Program-made: the position numbers and the translations under genes | Shown: one piece after another, positions 46,372 through 54,573 of the stretch | Position numbering within the stretch: the stretch's first letter is position 1 | How the letters are laid out: every line of letters starts with the position of its first letter | The notes under the pieces: generated by a model | Database searches by the model: none | Told to the model about the DNA's origin: nothing | The model's input: the letters and a program-made list of their open reading frames with translations, nothing else | NCBI RefSeq assembly: GCF_003071065.1 | Contig: NZ_QCXX01000009.1 | Coordinates: forward strand, 186,001-250,000 | Length of the DNA: 64,000 nt | Direction of reading: 5' to 3' | Origin: Sphingobacterium athyrii | GTDB taxonomy: Bacteria; Bacteroidota; Bacteroidia; Sphingobacteriales; Sphingobacteriaceae

Positions 46372-47253
46372 TTATTGATAACGTTTATTGATCTCTTTCA
46401 ATATCTTTTTATAATACTTTGTTTTGTCCGATTCGTCAATAACTACTATCTCCACATCATTAGCTTTGAGCAATTGCATTTTGTCCACAGCGATTTGATG
46501 CCATTTTTTTGTGGTATAGTAAAATAGCTTATTTTGAATAAAGTCGCTTTTTCTATAAAACTTGTTTCGTGCACGATAGGTCAATAGCCACCAAAGATCG
46601 ATTTCTACAAAATCCAGTGAGAGCCCCAAGATGTGAATATCTTGCGTAAAGAACAGATCTATCCAAGATTGTAACCGCAGGTCATTTTTTTGCTTTAATC
46701 TTTTTATTAAAGAGGCCTTAAATACCGTGTCCGAAGTATAATTAGTGCCATTGACAACATAATCTCTCATTTTTTGGAGCTGCCCGCAATAATGTTCATA
46801 GCCGAGATTGATGGAGCTTGGATTGTCACAGTCGCCATGAATATGCCAAAATGTTTTATCTGCTGTTTCATGCCGACGAAAAACACTGTATGTTGTTTCT
46901 CTGACGAGACTTGTATTCAGCTTTGAAGCTGATCCTTCTAAGCTGAATTCATAATTTGTTGTAATGATATTTTTGGTCGGAAGGGATCGGATCAATTGGT
47001 GTATTTCATTTTGCTTTATTTGGGAGACGCTGTCCGAGATATAGGTTTTAAGTTCCCTCTCATTAAGCTGCTGCATCTTAATTGCATTTAAAAAAATCTC
47101 CTCATATAACATCGGGAAAGGTTTTTGCCCATTTTCCAATCCCGCCAGCTGATATTTTGCTTTAATATTGGTCAATAAATCGCTCCAACTGATTCCGGGA
47201 GAAATATTATTGATATCATTTCCAACTAAAAGACTGAATTTATCCATTTGCAT
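46372..47253 (-). CDS. Stand-alone SIR2-like domain protein, candidate defence NADase
   Basis: The 293-residue protein matches the SIR2_2 pattern by eye: a degenerate nucleotide loop FSLLVGNDINNISPGISWSD (residues 6-24), NIITTNYEFSLEG with the catalytic-type N100, TFWHIHGDCDNPSS with H139, NLGYEHYCGQL, and the late motif HILGLSLDFVEIDLWWLL. Similar SIR2 domains in ThsA, DSR and other antiphage systems degrade NAD+ and kill infected cells. There is no fused sensor domain and no obvious partner gene next door; the TetX-like gene converges on it. Defence function is inference from the family. Confidence 0.75.
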   Translation of the reverse strand: MQMDKFSLLVGNDINNISPGISWSDLLTNIKAKYQLAGLENGQKPFPMLYEEIFLNAIKMQQLNERELKTYISDSVSQIKQNEIHQLIRSLPTKNIITTNYEFSLEGSASKLNTSLVRETTYSVFRRHETADKTFWHIHGDCDNPSSINLGYEHYCGQLQKMRDYVVNGTNYTSDTVFKASLIKRLKQKNDLRLQSWIDLFFTQDIHILGLSLDFVEIDLWWLLTYRARNKFYRKSDFIQNKLFYYTTKKWHQIAVDKMQLLKANDVEIVVIDESDKTKYYKKILKEINKRYQ

Positions 47254-47889
47254 TAATTCTTATTGAAAATTTTTTGTTCTATTAAATTGTTTCGCGCATA
47301 TTTTGATTTATGATAGTATGAATTCTACCATGAAAATTATTGACCGGTCTCTAATTTAATAAAAAAGAATGAAGGAGGTCAAGCGGATCTTTACACTTTC
47401 TTTTGTTTAGGGTGGCTAACAAGGAATCTCAAATTTTTGCTTTACTTTCGGGAGCTCATCTATTTATCGGAAATCGAATTTCGAAAACGGTGGGGCTGAT
47501 GAAAAAGGCTAGGCGAACCGATTTCCTAGCCTTCACGGTATAACTCATCCTATGCTATAACGATCAAATAACAAAAGAGTAGCAGAAATGTTTTTATCCG
47601 GTCAAGGATTGATGATTTCCGGTCAATGGTCTCACATCAGTCCGATGTGGCTTTTGTTTTTTACATCAGGAATTAAAAAAAAGTCATCCTTTCACTGATA
47701 TTCGGTAGTTGTTTCATACCGCTTATATACGTGTAACATTTCATTTTTCAGGTGCTATCGAGAGGTAAATTTGTATAGAAATACGAGCTGCAGTATACAT
47801 TGCCAGCTTTTATTGAATAAAACTAAATCCGGATTTTAATAAAAAGAAGCGCTGAAAATAGAAATAAATCATCAATAATATAAGAAGAC
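47254..47889. other. Non-coding stretch between SIR2 gene and amidase cassette
   Basis: No convincing ORF in 636 bp. A stem AAGGCTAGG (47505-47513) / CCTAGCCTT (47525-47533) is followed by a T-run only when read on the minus strand, so it may end a leftward transcript that is no longer there. TAAATTTG at 47766-47773 is a possible -7 box for the amidase cassette, without a good -33 partner. CACATC/GATGTG at about 47634-47650 could form a small hairpin. Confidence 0.45.
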
Positions 47890-48384
47890 ATGGATATTGA
47901 AAAAAATCAATTGGTAGGAGCTTCCTATCAAGAGACATCTAATAAAGGCAGTGTTATCAGCCCTATTTTTATCATTATGCATTATGATGGTGCATCTAAT
48001 GCCACTAGTGCGATTCATTGGATGTTGGATCCCAAGAGCAGGGTTTCGGCCCATGTACATATCAGCCGGGACGGTATAGTGACACAATTGGCACCGTTCA
48101 ATATTAAATGCTGGCATGCGGGACGGAGTTCATGGGCGGGTTTGAAAGATCTGAACAATTATAGCATTGGGATCGAGCTGCAAAATAAAGGAAATGAAGT
48201 TTATACGGAGAAGCAGATTACCGCGGCAATTGAAGTCTGTGAGGCAATCGTTGCCCATTATCCGATTCAGGAAATTTTAGGGCACAGTGATATTGCTCCG
48301 GGAAGAAAAGAGGATCCGGGAAAACAGTTCCCATGGATAAAGTTTAAATCACTCATAAAAAAGAATTACTATGGAAATACTTGA
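47890..48384 (+). CDS. N-acetylmuramoyl-L-alanine amidase (Amidase_2)
   Basis: The 164-residue enzyme shows the zinc site and catalytic residues of the T7-lysozyme/PGRP fold: H31 (IIMHYDGAS), the SAHVHISRDGIVTQ strand pair, WHAGRSSW (about 76-83), NNYSIGIELQNKG with E97, and LGHSDIAPGRKEDPG with H132 and D142. It cleaves the amide bond between muramic acid and L-Ala. There is no signal peptide, as in many phage endolysins that need a holin. Its 3' end overlaps the next gene by 14 bp. Confidence 0.88.
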   Translation: MDIEKNQLVGASYQETSNKGSVISPIFIIMHYDGASNATSAIHWMLDPKSRVSAHVHISRDGIVTQLAPFNIKCWHAGRSSWAGLKDLNNYSIGIELQNKGNEVYTEKQITAAIEVCEAIVAHYPIQEILGHSDIAPGRKEDPGKQFPWIKFKSLIKKNYYGNT

Positions 48385-48748
48385 GATTTTAGAAAAATTG
48401 ATTATCCCTATCGTTACGGCTATCGGTGGTTACCTTGTTGGACGGCCTAAACAGCAGGCGGAAGTGGAAGCAACAAATGTGGAGAATGCCGGTAAAGTCA
48501 TTGACAAATGGGAAGGTTACGCAAACCGGCTCGAAAAAGACATTGAACATTTAAGAGCAATTATTGAGGACCTCAATGAGGGACTCAGGCTTGCCAATGA
48601 CGATCGCATGGCCTGTTCAAAGACCCTGGCGGAGTTACAGGTGAAATATGATGATCTGATGAAGCTTTATAATGAATTGCAGATTGAGTTAAAAAGAGTG
48701 AAAAATGAAAAATATACTTGTATTGACCGTAATGCTACTACTCGTTAG
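48371..48748 (+). CDS. Membrane-anchored coiled-coil protein, holin- or i-spanin-like
   Basis: The 125-residue protein has one N-terminal hydrophobic helix (LIIPIVTAIGGYLVG, about 10-24) and a long heptad-patterned coiled coil (about 35-118, for example RLEKDIEHLRAIIEDLNEGL). Size and plan resemble Rz-type inner-membrane spanins, and a lipoprotein gene overlaps its 3' end in the +1 frame as Rz1 does. However, basic residues follow the helix (GRPKQ) and acidic ones precede it, which by the positive-inside rule would place the coiled coil in the cytoplasm. So holin-like or unknown roles remain open. Confidence 0.55.
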   Translation: MEILEILEKLIIPIVTAIGGYLVGRPKQQAEVEATNVENAGKVIDKWEGYANRLEKDIEHLRAIIEDLNEGLRLANDDRMACSKTLAELQVKYDDLMKLYNELQIELKRVKNEKYTCIDRNATTR

Positions 48749-49211
48749 TAGCTGCGGTCTATTTAAAAAAACAGTAAAGACAAGTGAATCTCATATGCTT
48801 GAGGCAAGGGGAGAAGCGATGGAATTGTCAAAAATAGATTCCGGTAGCAATCATTTGGACGTTGGGCAATCCTATGTCCGAATTCTGAAACAATCTGAAG
48901 ATCTTATGCAGATCGAGGGTGAGGAAATTGAGATCAGTCCGGATGGAATTGTACGGATAGGTAAAGGGAGGGTCAATAAAAAACTGACGCTTCATGCGGA
49001 TAGCGGCAATGTATTCCGGAAGTATATTTCCGGACATAGTCAGCAGGTCATTGAAAATGTACTGCGCAAAGATGAAAAATTAAAGTTAGCGGAAAGAAAG
49101 ACAAGACGAACGGAACGACCAATGGTAACAAGTATGCTATTTTTTATTACTGGGCTACTTGTCCTGGCAAGCCTTATGATCTGGTGGCTGCGAAGAAAAA
49201 TCCGACGATAA
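48705..49211 (+). CDS. Lipoprotein with C-terminal TM helix, u-spanin-like
   Basis: The 168-residue protein begins MKNILVLTVMLLLVSSCGLF, with lipobox VSSC (cysteine at residue 17), has a polar, partly beta-rich middle and ends with a membrane helix SMLFFITGLLVLASLMIWW and a basic tail LRRKIRR. The two anchors at opposite ends are the design of unimolecular spanins. The gene overlaps the coiled-coil gene by 44 bp in another frame. It is not recognisably similar in sequence to the lipoprotein at 22332 but has the same architecture and place in its cassette. Confidence 0.55.
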   Translation: MKNILVLTVMLLLVSSCGLFKKTVKTSESHMLEARGEAMELSKIDSGSNHLDVGQSYVRILKQSEDLMQIEGEEIEISPDGIVRIGKGRVNKKLTLHADSGNVFRKYISGHSQQVIENVLRKDEKLKLAERKTRRTERPMVTSMLFFITGLLVLASLMIWWLRRKIRR

Positions 49212-49290
49212 GGTTGAAGATTATTATACCGATCAAAGAAAGTGTTGAGCTCACTAACTGATGATCGGTATAATTTCTGGGAAAATCATC

Positions 49291-49914
49291 TTATTTAGCA
49301 TTGAAACGTTTATGAATGAAATAGTAATTTGCCGCCTGTTTGATATCTTTCCTAAAATCACTATATAGGTCAAATTGGTTACATGCACAGATAATAGATT
49401 TTTGTAAGGTATCACTATTAATCTTTAAATACGGTCCAAGTTCCTTGTATATTGTGCTCTTTACTTTAGTTTTTAAGTTGTCTAATTTTTCTGGCTGAAA
49501 AATACGCAAGACCACCGCGATTGCTTTGTAGCGATGTTGAATATCTTTATAATTGATATATTCACCCATGATCTGTTGTGTGGATATTCCCATAAATTCA
49601 CAATAACAATCGATGACTTGACTGATTTTGGAAAGATCGGGTTCATAAATTTTGTCAATTGATCTCAATATTTCCGGATGATTTTCTTTTAAGAAGCTCA
49701 AAATGAAAGAGTAATATAATGTGTTCATGCGTTGGGAATTGGCCTTGTTATTTCGTTGTATTTTTGCAACAGTTAATTCTTGTTGTGGAAATAGAACTGA
49801 CATAAGCTCCATTTCCTGTGCTTGTTTTGAAATAATATTCTGATTTCTGATATCGTCCCGGTTTAATCCGACTGATCCGCCTAGCTGTGCATGCGTTGTG
49901 ATGAAGCGTTCCAT
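49291..49914 (-). CDS. Unknown protein, 207 residues
   Basis: I do not recognise a family. The protein is mostly alpha-helical by composition, with an N-terminal polar segment (HAQLGGSVGLNRDDIRNQNI), a central helix-rich part (STQQIMGEYINYKDIQHRYK) and a C-terminal stretch rich in Lys and Tyr (DFRKDIKQAANYYFIHK). There is no signal or membrane segment. It is divergent from the S24 repressor gene across a 357-bp regulatory region, so it may belong to the same switch. Confidence 0.6.
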   Translation of the reverse strand: MERFITTHAQLGGSVGLNRDDIRNQNIISKQAQEMELMSVLFPQQELTVAKIQRNNKANSQRMNTLYYSFILSFLKENHPEILRSIDKIYEPDLSKISQVIDCYCEFMGISTQQIMGEYINYKDIQHRYKAIAVVLRIFQPEKLDNLKTKVKSTIYKELGPYLKINSDTLQKSIICACNQFDLYSDFRKDIKQAANYYFIHKRFNAK

Positions 49915-50271
49915 ATTTATGTTCCTTTAATTATATGCCTATTTTTCTCTATTTTTTGTTAGTCGTTAATCGAAGCCATTAGTGGGGCATTGCCGTCTAA
50001 TAAATTTCTCGGATATAATCTACCGATGTAAACTTGATGTTAAACAAAGTTAAACAAAATTGTTAATCATTCAAGGGTTTTGAATTTTATTTTGTACAAT
50101 TTTTTATGTTTTGTTAGTGTTGTTAAACTTATTTGTTTAATTATAAATATCTTATAATCAGTGTTTAGTGTGTTTTATTTGTTTATTTATTTGTTTAGGT
50201 TTAATATCTTGTGTAACTTAGCGTCAGATTGTTATGAATTAGTGTAACATTTATTCTTATCCTATAAAAAC
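49915..50271. promoter_or_regulatory. Divergent control region with GTTAAAC repeats
   Basis: This AT-rich region separates a leftward unknown gene from the S24 repressor. GTTAAAC occurs at 50039-50045, 50049-50055 and 50122-50128; the first two form a tandem of GTTAAACAAA 10 bp apart, one helical turn. The third is part of a perfect inverted repeat TTAAAC-N6-GTTTAA (50123-50140). This looks like a multi-site operator region of a CI-type switch. Confidence 0.6.
50123..50140. promoter_or_regulatory. Palindromic operator candidate
   Basis: TTAAAC and GTTTAA in perfect inversion around 6 bp, about 130 bp before the repressor start codon. The half-site recurs directly repeated at 50039 and 50049. 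Confidence 0.55.
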
Positions 50272-51078
50272 ATGGAAACTTATCCAGATAATAATTTTGA
50301 GGTTTTGCGCTTGGAGATGGGGATTACCAATCGGGAATTCGCGGGTTTATTGGGCGTGCGTGAGCAGGTATATTCCCGGATTAAGAAAGGGGAATATCCA
50401 ATTGGACTTACCATGAAAACACGGATTCAAAATGCCTTTCCACGAGTTCAATACGACTGGCTGCTGTATGGGAAGGGAGAACGAAACAAACCGGATATAT
50501 TCGTTGAGTCTGATCCAGTTTTGATGGCCAATGTCAGGAATGGAAGATCAATTGGATATTTTTCCAATGATGTTATGTTTATTGATGAAAATAAGAACAA
50601 TATATTCTTTGAGGTATCACCCGGACGATATCTAATGCAGACCAAGCTGGTTACCGAGAAGGCAAAAGCCGGTTATCTCTCGGGTTTTTCTGATGCTGAA
50701 TACATGGACGATTTGCCAGCGCATTTTATTACTGTAAATGAATTTCACAAGGGAGCTTACCGTTCTTTTGAAGTCAGTGGTGATAGTATGACCGACGGAA
50801 CTGACGCCAGTGTTCTTGATGGTGATATTGTCACTGGACGTTTGATTAAACGTGAGCTATGGCAATCGAAATTCCATACCCATAAATATAGATATTGGGT
50901 CATCGTCCATCGATACGAAGGAGTAATCATTAAAGAAATTGCACATCACGATGTCACGAATGGAATTCTTACACTCCGTTCACTCAATTCGGACAAAACT
51001 ATATATCCGGATTTTGATGTCAGTTTGGATGATGTAGATCAGATCTTCAATGTTGTTGATATCAGCCGCTCACTTTAG
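50272..51078 (+). CDS. CI/LexA-like repressor: XRE HTH plus S24 peptidase domain
   Basis: The 268-residue protein has an N-terminal XRE HTH (about 8-62, ITNREFAGLLGVREQVYSRI) and a C-terminal S24 domain. A self-cleavage site candidate is A133-G134 in KAKAGYLSGFSD, the nucleophile S172 is in EVSGDSMTDG, and the general base K221 is in GVIIKEIA. Such repressors cleave themselves upon RecA activation and release lytic or SOS-linked genes. It lies near an amidase/spanin-like cassette and faces an unknown gene across an operator-like region. A domesticated prophage repressor is the best reading. Confidence 0.85.
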   Translation: METYPDNNFEVLRLEMGITNREFAGLLGVREQVYSRIKKGEYPIGLTMKTRIQNAFPRVQYDWLLYGKGERNKPDIFVESDPVLMANVRNGRSIGYFSNDVMFIDENKNNIFFEVSPGRYLMQTKLVTEKAKAGYLSGFSDAEYMDDLPAHFITVNEFHKGAYRSFEVSGDSMTDGTDASVLDGDIVTGRLIKRELWQSKFHTHKYRYWVIVHRYEGVIIKEIAHHDVTNGILTLRSLNSDKTIYPDFDVSLDDVDQIFNVVDISRSL

Positions 51079-51207
51079 GATCAGGTTTAATCGGCTCATC
51101 TCTCTTGTATATACCCGTTCGTGATCAGTCCACTACTTTCTCACGGATAAGTTGATCACTGCGAAATTAAACCCATGGACAATAGTTTGTTATCTTTTTG
51201 ACTAAAT

Positions 51208-51252
51208 AATATAGCAAATAAAACTAATTAAATTAGTTTTATTTGCTATATT
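51208..51252. repeat. 45-bp perfect palindrome
   Basis: The two 22-bp arms are exact complements around the single base 51230 (arm begins AATATAGCAAATAAAACTAA). It has no flanking T-run on either side. It could be a regulatory site or the scar of a mobile element. Confidence 0.75.
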
Positions 51253-51537
51253 TGAACATGAATTGAAGGTGGATGAAGATGTTTTTGTATAATGTTTTAG
51301 CGTCGAACAGTATATATAATGCGCTATGACATCTCATTGTACATAAAGAACATTGGTTGCTCATTATTCTTGCATGTTCGTTGCCTTCAATTCTTATAAA
51401 TCCAAGCGATAAATAAAGTATACGTGACAAACTGGTAAACAGCTGAGAGATAAAAATTCCAAGGAATCCTGGATCGTTCTTTCGGTGTAGCTTGTTAGCT
51501 GGGAAGCCATTTACTAATCCATCATATGTTTATTTTT

Positions 51538-51567
51538 AAAGCCAGGTTTTTTTACCTGGCTTTTTAT
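51538..51567. terminator. Intrinsic terminator, bidirectional
   Basis: AAAGCCAGGT (51538-51547) pairs with ACCTGGCTTT (51554-51563), with A- and T-runs outside. Confidence 0.88.
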
Positions 51568-51683
51568 CCTATACATCTTATACGTTTACGATAGGTTTAT
51601 ACATTTATGATCGGTCACCATGTAGGAGAGCAGATAAATGAACTTTTTTCCTCATTAAAAATAGGACTATTATGAGTAGGATA

Positions 51684-52772
51684 TTACTTTGATTTATCGC
51701 TCTTCTCTAATAAGGGAATAAATTTCTCATAGCCTTGTGCTTTCATCTGATCTTTTGGGACAAAACGTAAAGAAGCACTATTGATACAATACCGCAATCC
51801 CCCTTTTTCGGTCGGCCCATCATTAAAAACATGCCCTAAATGCGCATCACCGGTTTTGCTTCTTACTTCGGTTCTGCTCATCCCAAAAGACTTATCGTTT
51901 TTTTCGGCGATTAAACTATCGCTAATCGGCTTGGAAAAGCTGGGCCACCCACAATCTGACTCAAACTTATCCGTCGAAATAAATAAGGGCTCGCCGGTCG
52001 TAATGTCAACATAGATACCTTCCTTAAATTCATTCCAGTAGGCATTGTCAAATGCCTTTTCGGTCGCATTGTTTTGCGTAACATCAAATTGTAATGGCGT
52101 CAATTCCTTTTTCAAGATTTTTTTATCTACCTTATTGTAACGAGTGGGCGGGTTTGCTTGCCGGGCTTTTTCAAATAAATCCGCCGGAATATGGCAATAG
52201 CCTCCCGGATTCTTTCCTAAATAATCCTGATGATAATCTTCAGCAGTATAGAAATTACGTAATGCGGCAATTTCGACGACAAGTTTGGAGTTGTAGTTTT
52301 TAGCAAGCCGTTCGATTTCTCCCCGGATTATTTTTTCATCCTCTTTTTTTGTAAAGTAAATTCCGGTTCTATATTGCGTACCTATATCATTCCCTTGTTT
52401 ATTCAAACTTGTTGGGTCAATCGTTTTAAAGTATAAGTCAATCAACAATTTCAAATCAGCTTTGGTCGGGTCGTAATTGACTTTTACAGTTTCAACAAAA
52501 CCAGTATTGCCCTTGGATACTTGTTCATAACTGGGGTTGGCTACTGTTCCATTCGCATAACCAACCTCGGTGGCAGTTACGCCTCTTATTTGTTTAAAAT
52601 AATGTTCTGTTCCCCAAAAGCAACCTCCAGCAAAATAAATCTCCTTGGTTTGACTGTAATCTACGGTGCTTTTTTCCGAAACTGATGCCTCTTTTCCATA
52701 TTGTGAAAAGCCTATTTTTACTATCGCGAAGCCAAAAAGGACGAGAATAGTAATGGTCGATATAATTTTCAT
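51684..52772 (-). CDS. msrAB: Secreted MsrA-MsrB methionine sulfoxide reductase fusion
   Basis: The 362-residue protein has an N-terminal signal/anchor (TITILVLFGFAIVKIGF), an MsrA domain with the catalytic C51 in FAGGCFWGTEHYFK, and an MsrB domain from about residue 224 with resolving C274 (SDCGWPSFSK) and catalytic C329 (LRYCINSASL). MsrA repairs S- and MsrB R-methionine sulfoxides in oxidised envelope proteins. The MsrB part lacks the two zinc CxxC motifs (TTGEPLF instead of a Cys-containing loop). It is last in a run with a DUF417 protein, an anti-sigma and an ECF sigma factor. Confidence 0.93.
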   Translation of the reverse strand: MKIISTITILVLFGFAIVKIGFSQYGKEASVSEKSTVDYSQTKEIYFAGGCFWGTEHYFKQIRGVTATEVGYANGTVANPSYEQVSKGNTGFVETVKVNYDPTKADLKLLIDLYFKTIDPTSLNKQGNDIGTQYRTGIYFTKKEDEKIIRGEIERLAKNYNSKLVVEIAALRNFYTAEDYHQDYLGKNPGGYCHIPADLFEKARQANPPTRYNKVDKKILKKELTPLQFDVTQNNATEKAFDNAYWNEFKEGIYVDITTGEPLFISTDKFESDCGWPSFSKPISDSLIAEKNDKSFGMSRTEVRSKTGDAHLGHVFNDGPTEKGGLRYCINSASLRFVPKDQMKAQGYEKFIPLLEKSDKSK

Positions 52773-52778
52773 GATCTT

Positions 52779-53231
52779 TTATTTGTTAGCTGATTGTAGT
52801 AAATTGATTCCATATCCAAGAAATAGTATGTCCTTGAGGATAAAAAAGTCCGTCACCGGAACCCCGTCTACGTATCTCAACATATTGGGGCTTGTAAAAA
52901 GATAACTGAGGGTCATTGTAAAAATAATGCATACCCCTATACCGGTATATTTCCTCAGTTGATTGAATTTTAAACTTAGTAAAATGAGCAGGGCAACCAA
53001 GATTTCAATGACACCGACAATACTGGAGATTGTTTGTGCACTTAGCAGGCGATACAACCAGGAAGAAAGTGGATGATTTGCTATTAATGGCTTTATGGCC
53101 ATTGCCTCCGTCGCTGTAAACTTGAATATTCCAAGCCAGAGAAGAAGGAGTACAACGCCGAACGTGGACATGTAAAATCCGTATTGCGATGACAATGTCA
53201 TGGAATTTTTCGTTTGTGTCATGAGATGCAT
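52779..53231 (-). CDS. DUF417 (YkgB/RclC-like) membrane protein
   Basis: The 150-residue protein has four membrane helices and the family signature GIFKFTATEAMAIKPLIANH near residues 35-54, then HPLSSWLY and TLSYLFTSPN. E. coli RclC, of this family, is induced by and protects against reactive chlorine species. The 6-bp gap to msrAB indicates one transcript and supports a role in hypochlorite or oxidant defence. Confidence 0.87.
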   Translation of the reverse strand: MHLMTQTKNSMTLSSQYGFYMSTFGVVLLLLWLGIFKFTATEAMAIKPLIANHPLSSWLYRLLSAQTISSIVGVIEILVALLILLSLKFNQLRKYTGIGVCIIFTMTLSYLFTSPNMLRYVDGVPVTDFFILKDILFLGYGINLLQSANK

Positions 53232-53307
53232 TTTTCTAAAATTTAAATTGTTATTATTGTTTCTCTATTAGTAGCATGCACGTCAAATTCCTGACAAAAA
53301 AATCTTG

Positions 53308-53577
53308 TTATTTCAGTTTTTCTTTTAATTTATCTTTAAATAGTTGTAAATCAGTTTTGTTGAATTTTTCTGGAGCGTCTTGCGTAAATATTTTTTTCAT
53401 CAGATCTTCCATTACATTTATCTTACGGTTATAGGCGTTGCACCATTTGCAGATCATGAGATGCGCGCTCAGACGTATTTTTTGGAAAGACGTGATGCTG
53501 CCGGCATTTCGCTTTTCAATGAGTAGCGTTGCCTGCCTGCAGGGCATGAAGAGAATATGTATGAGTCGCCTTACCAT
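53308..53577 (-). CDS. Short zinc-type anti-sigma factor
   Basis: The 89-residue protein carries a histidine-cysteine cluster LSAHLMICKWCNAY (about 36-49) and an early cysteine in MPCRQATLLIEKR, the pattern of zinc-containing anti-sigma domains, but lacks a membrane helix. It lies 11 bp after the ECF sigma gene on the same strand. Oxidation of the zinc thiols would release the sigma factor, which fits the oxidant-repair genes downstream. The role is inferred from position and motif. Confidence 0.72.
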   Translation of the reverse strand: MVRRLIHILFMPCRQATLLIEKRNAGSITSFQKIRLSAHLMICKWCNAYNRKINVMEDLMKKIFTQDAPEKFNKTDLQLFKDKLKEKLK

Positions 53578-53588
53578 TGTTTACGAAA

Positions 53589-54140
53589 TCATAAAATGTT
53601 AAACCAATTAAATTCCAGACACTCCCGAAGTTGCATACGGCCACGTTGAAGGATCTTCCACAGGTTAGTTGCCGTAATGCCAGTTTCCTGACATACTTTG
53701 TCCGCTTTTTTTTCTTCCAGGTAATAAAGCTTTACCGGGATAAGCCATTTTAAAGGCAATTTATCTATACACTCGGCCATTACTTTATTGAAATCATTGT
53801 TGTCAAGCAGATTTTCGTCTTTTTCATTCCAGTCTTGTAGGATATCATCATTTTTCCACGATCCTTCCTGATCAAAATATCGGTCCAGGGGAACATTGTC
53901 TATGTGTCGATATTTTTTGCGGTAAAATTCAGCAACTTTATTTTTGAGAATAGCCATGAGCCAGGTTTTTACACTGCTTCGACCTTCGAAAGAGGAGTAG
54001 GATTCAAATGCGGAAATAAATACATTTTGGACAATATCCTCTGCATCCTGTTTGTCAGATAATAAAAAAAGTGCGCTATCGAGAAGGGTATCACTATAGG
54101 CATCAATCCATTGCTGTATGTGCGTCGCACGTTTATCCAT
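53589..54140 (-). CDS. ECF RNA polymerase sigma factor
   Basis: The 183-residue protein has sigma region 2 (about 20-85; DKQDAEDIVQNVFISAFESY, SSVKTWLMAILKNKVAEFYR) and region 4 (about 115-175; DKLPLKWLIPVKLYYLEEKK, GITATNLWKILQRGRMQLRE). It heads a minus-strand run: sigma, anti-sigma, DUF417, msrAB, so it probably controls oxidative repair of envelope methionine. A candidate ECF-type site, GTCAGG, lies in the 76-bp gap before the DUF417 gene. Confidence 0.9.
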   Translation of the reverse strand: MDKRATHIQQWIDAYSDTLLDSALFLLSDKQDAEDIVQNVFISAFESYSSFEGRSSVKTWLMAILKNKVAEFYRKKYRHIDNVPLDRYFDQEGSWKNDDILQDWNEKDENLLDNNDFNKVMAECIDKLPLKWLIPVKLYYLEEKKADKVCQETGITATNLWKILQRGRMQLRECLEFNWFNIL

Positions 54141-54223
54141 CTAATCTATGATAATGGTATAAAATTAGAAATAGTTTTTGATACTCTTTATTTTATCCCA
54201 ATGGATTAAAAACTTTCGAGGGT

Positions 54224-54562
54224 TCAGTTTCTTAAAAACTGAAAGACAATTACCAGAAGCAATATAAAAAGTAAGCATATCACAATAAGTGATAGATTGT
54301 ATTGTTTTCTATTTCTGCTTTTGAAAAAGCGGTTCGCTTTCCAGATAAAATATATATAGGCTAAGAATGGGTAAGTAACACTAAAAATCTGGGCCCAATG
54401 GGGGCTAATGGTAAACAATAGGAAGCAGAAGATCAACAAATAAGAGCCCGCCAACGATAGGTGGAATATTTTGAAATAGGGAATAAATGCCTTTATATCA
54501 AATAGCTTTTTTTCTTCCGGTGAAAGGCTGTTATATCCAGAGAGTGAGGAGTAACCATATAC
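54224..54562 (-). pseudogene. DUF3784-like membrane protein, N-terminally truncated
   Basis: The open frame from 54562 reads SLSGYNSLSPEEKKLFDIKA, the typical DUF3784 core, then two membrane helices (LAGSYLLIFCFLLFTI; LIVICLLFILLLVIVFQFL). A TAA stands in frame at 54563-54565 with no start codon between, and the N-terminal membrane helix that normally precedes the core is missing. A shifted frame just upstream has ATG at about 54555, suggesting a frameshift. The stop of the next gene is only 9 bp away. Probably a remnant, though an internal TTG start at 54454 could still make a two-helix protein. Confidence 0.6.
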
Positions 54563-54573
54563 TTATCCGATAA

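Larger units (their letters stand above)
51079..51683. other. Intergenic stretch with palindrome, promoter box and terminator
   Basis: No convincing protein gene in 605 bp; a 63-codon minus-strand ORF (51239-51430) has no family features. A 45-bp palindrome (51208-51252) overlaps a -7-like TATATTTG (51247-51254), and a terminator stands at 51538-51567, so a transcript of about 300 nt is possible. It contains an 18-codon ORF (MKMFLYNVLASNSIYNAL, from about 51274). Confidence 0.4.

Noticed and set aside
51239..51430. 63-codon minus-strand ORF
   Set aside because: Ends inside the 45-bp palindrome, has no recognisable features and poor start context.
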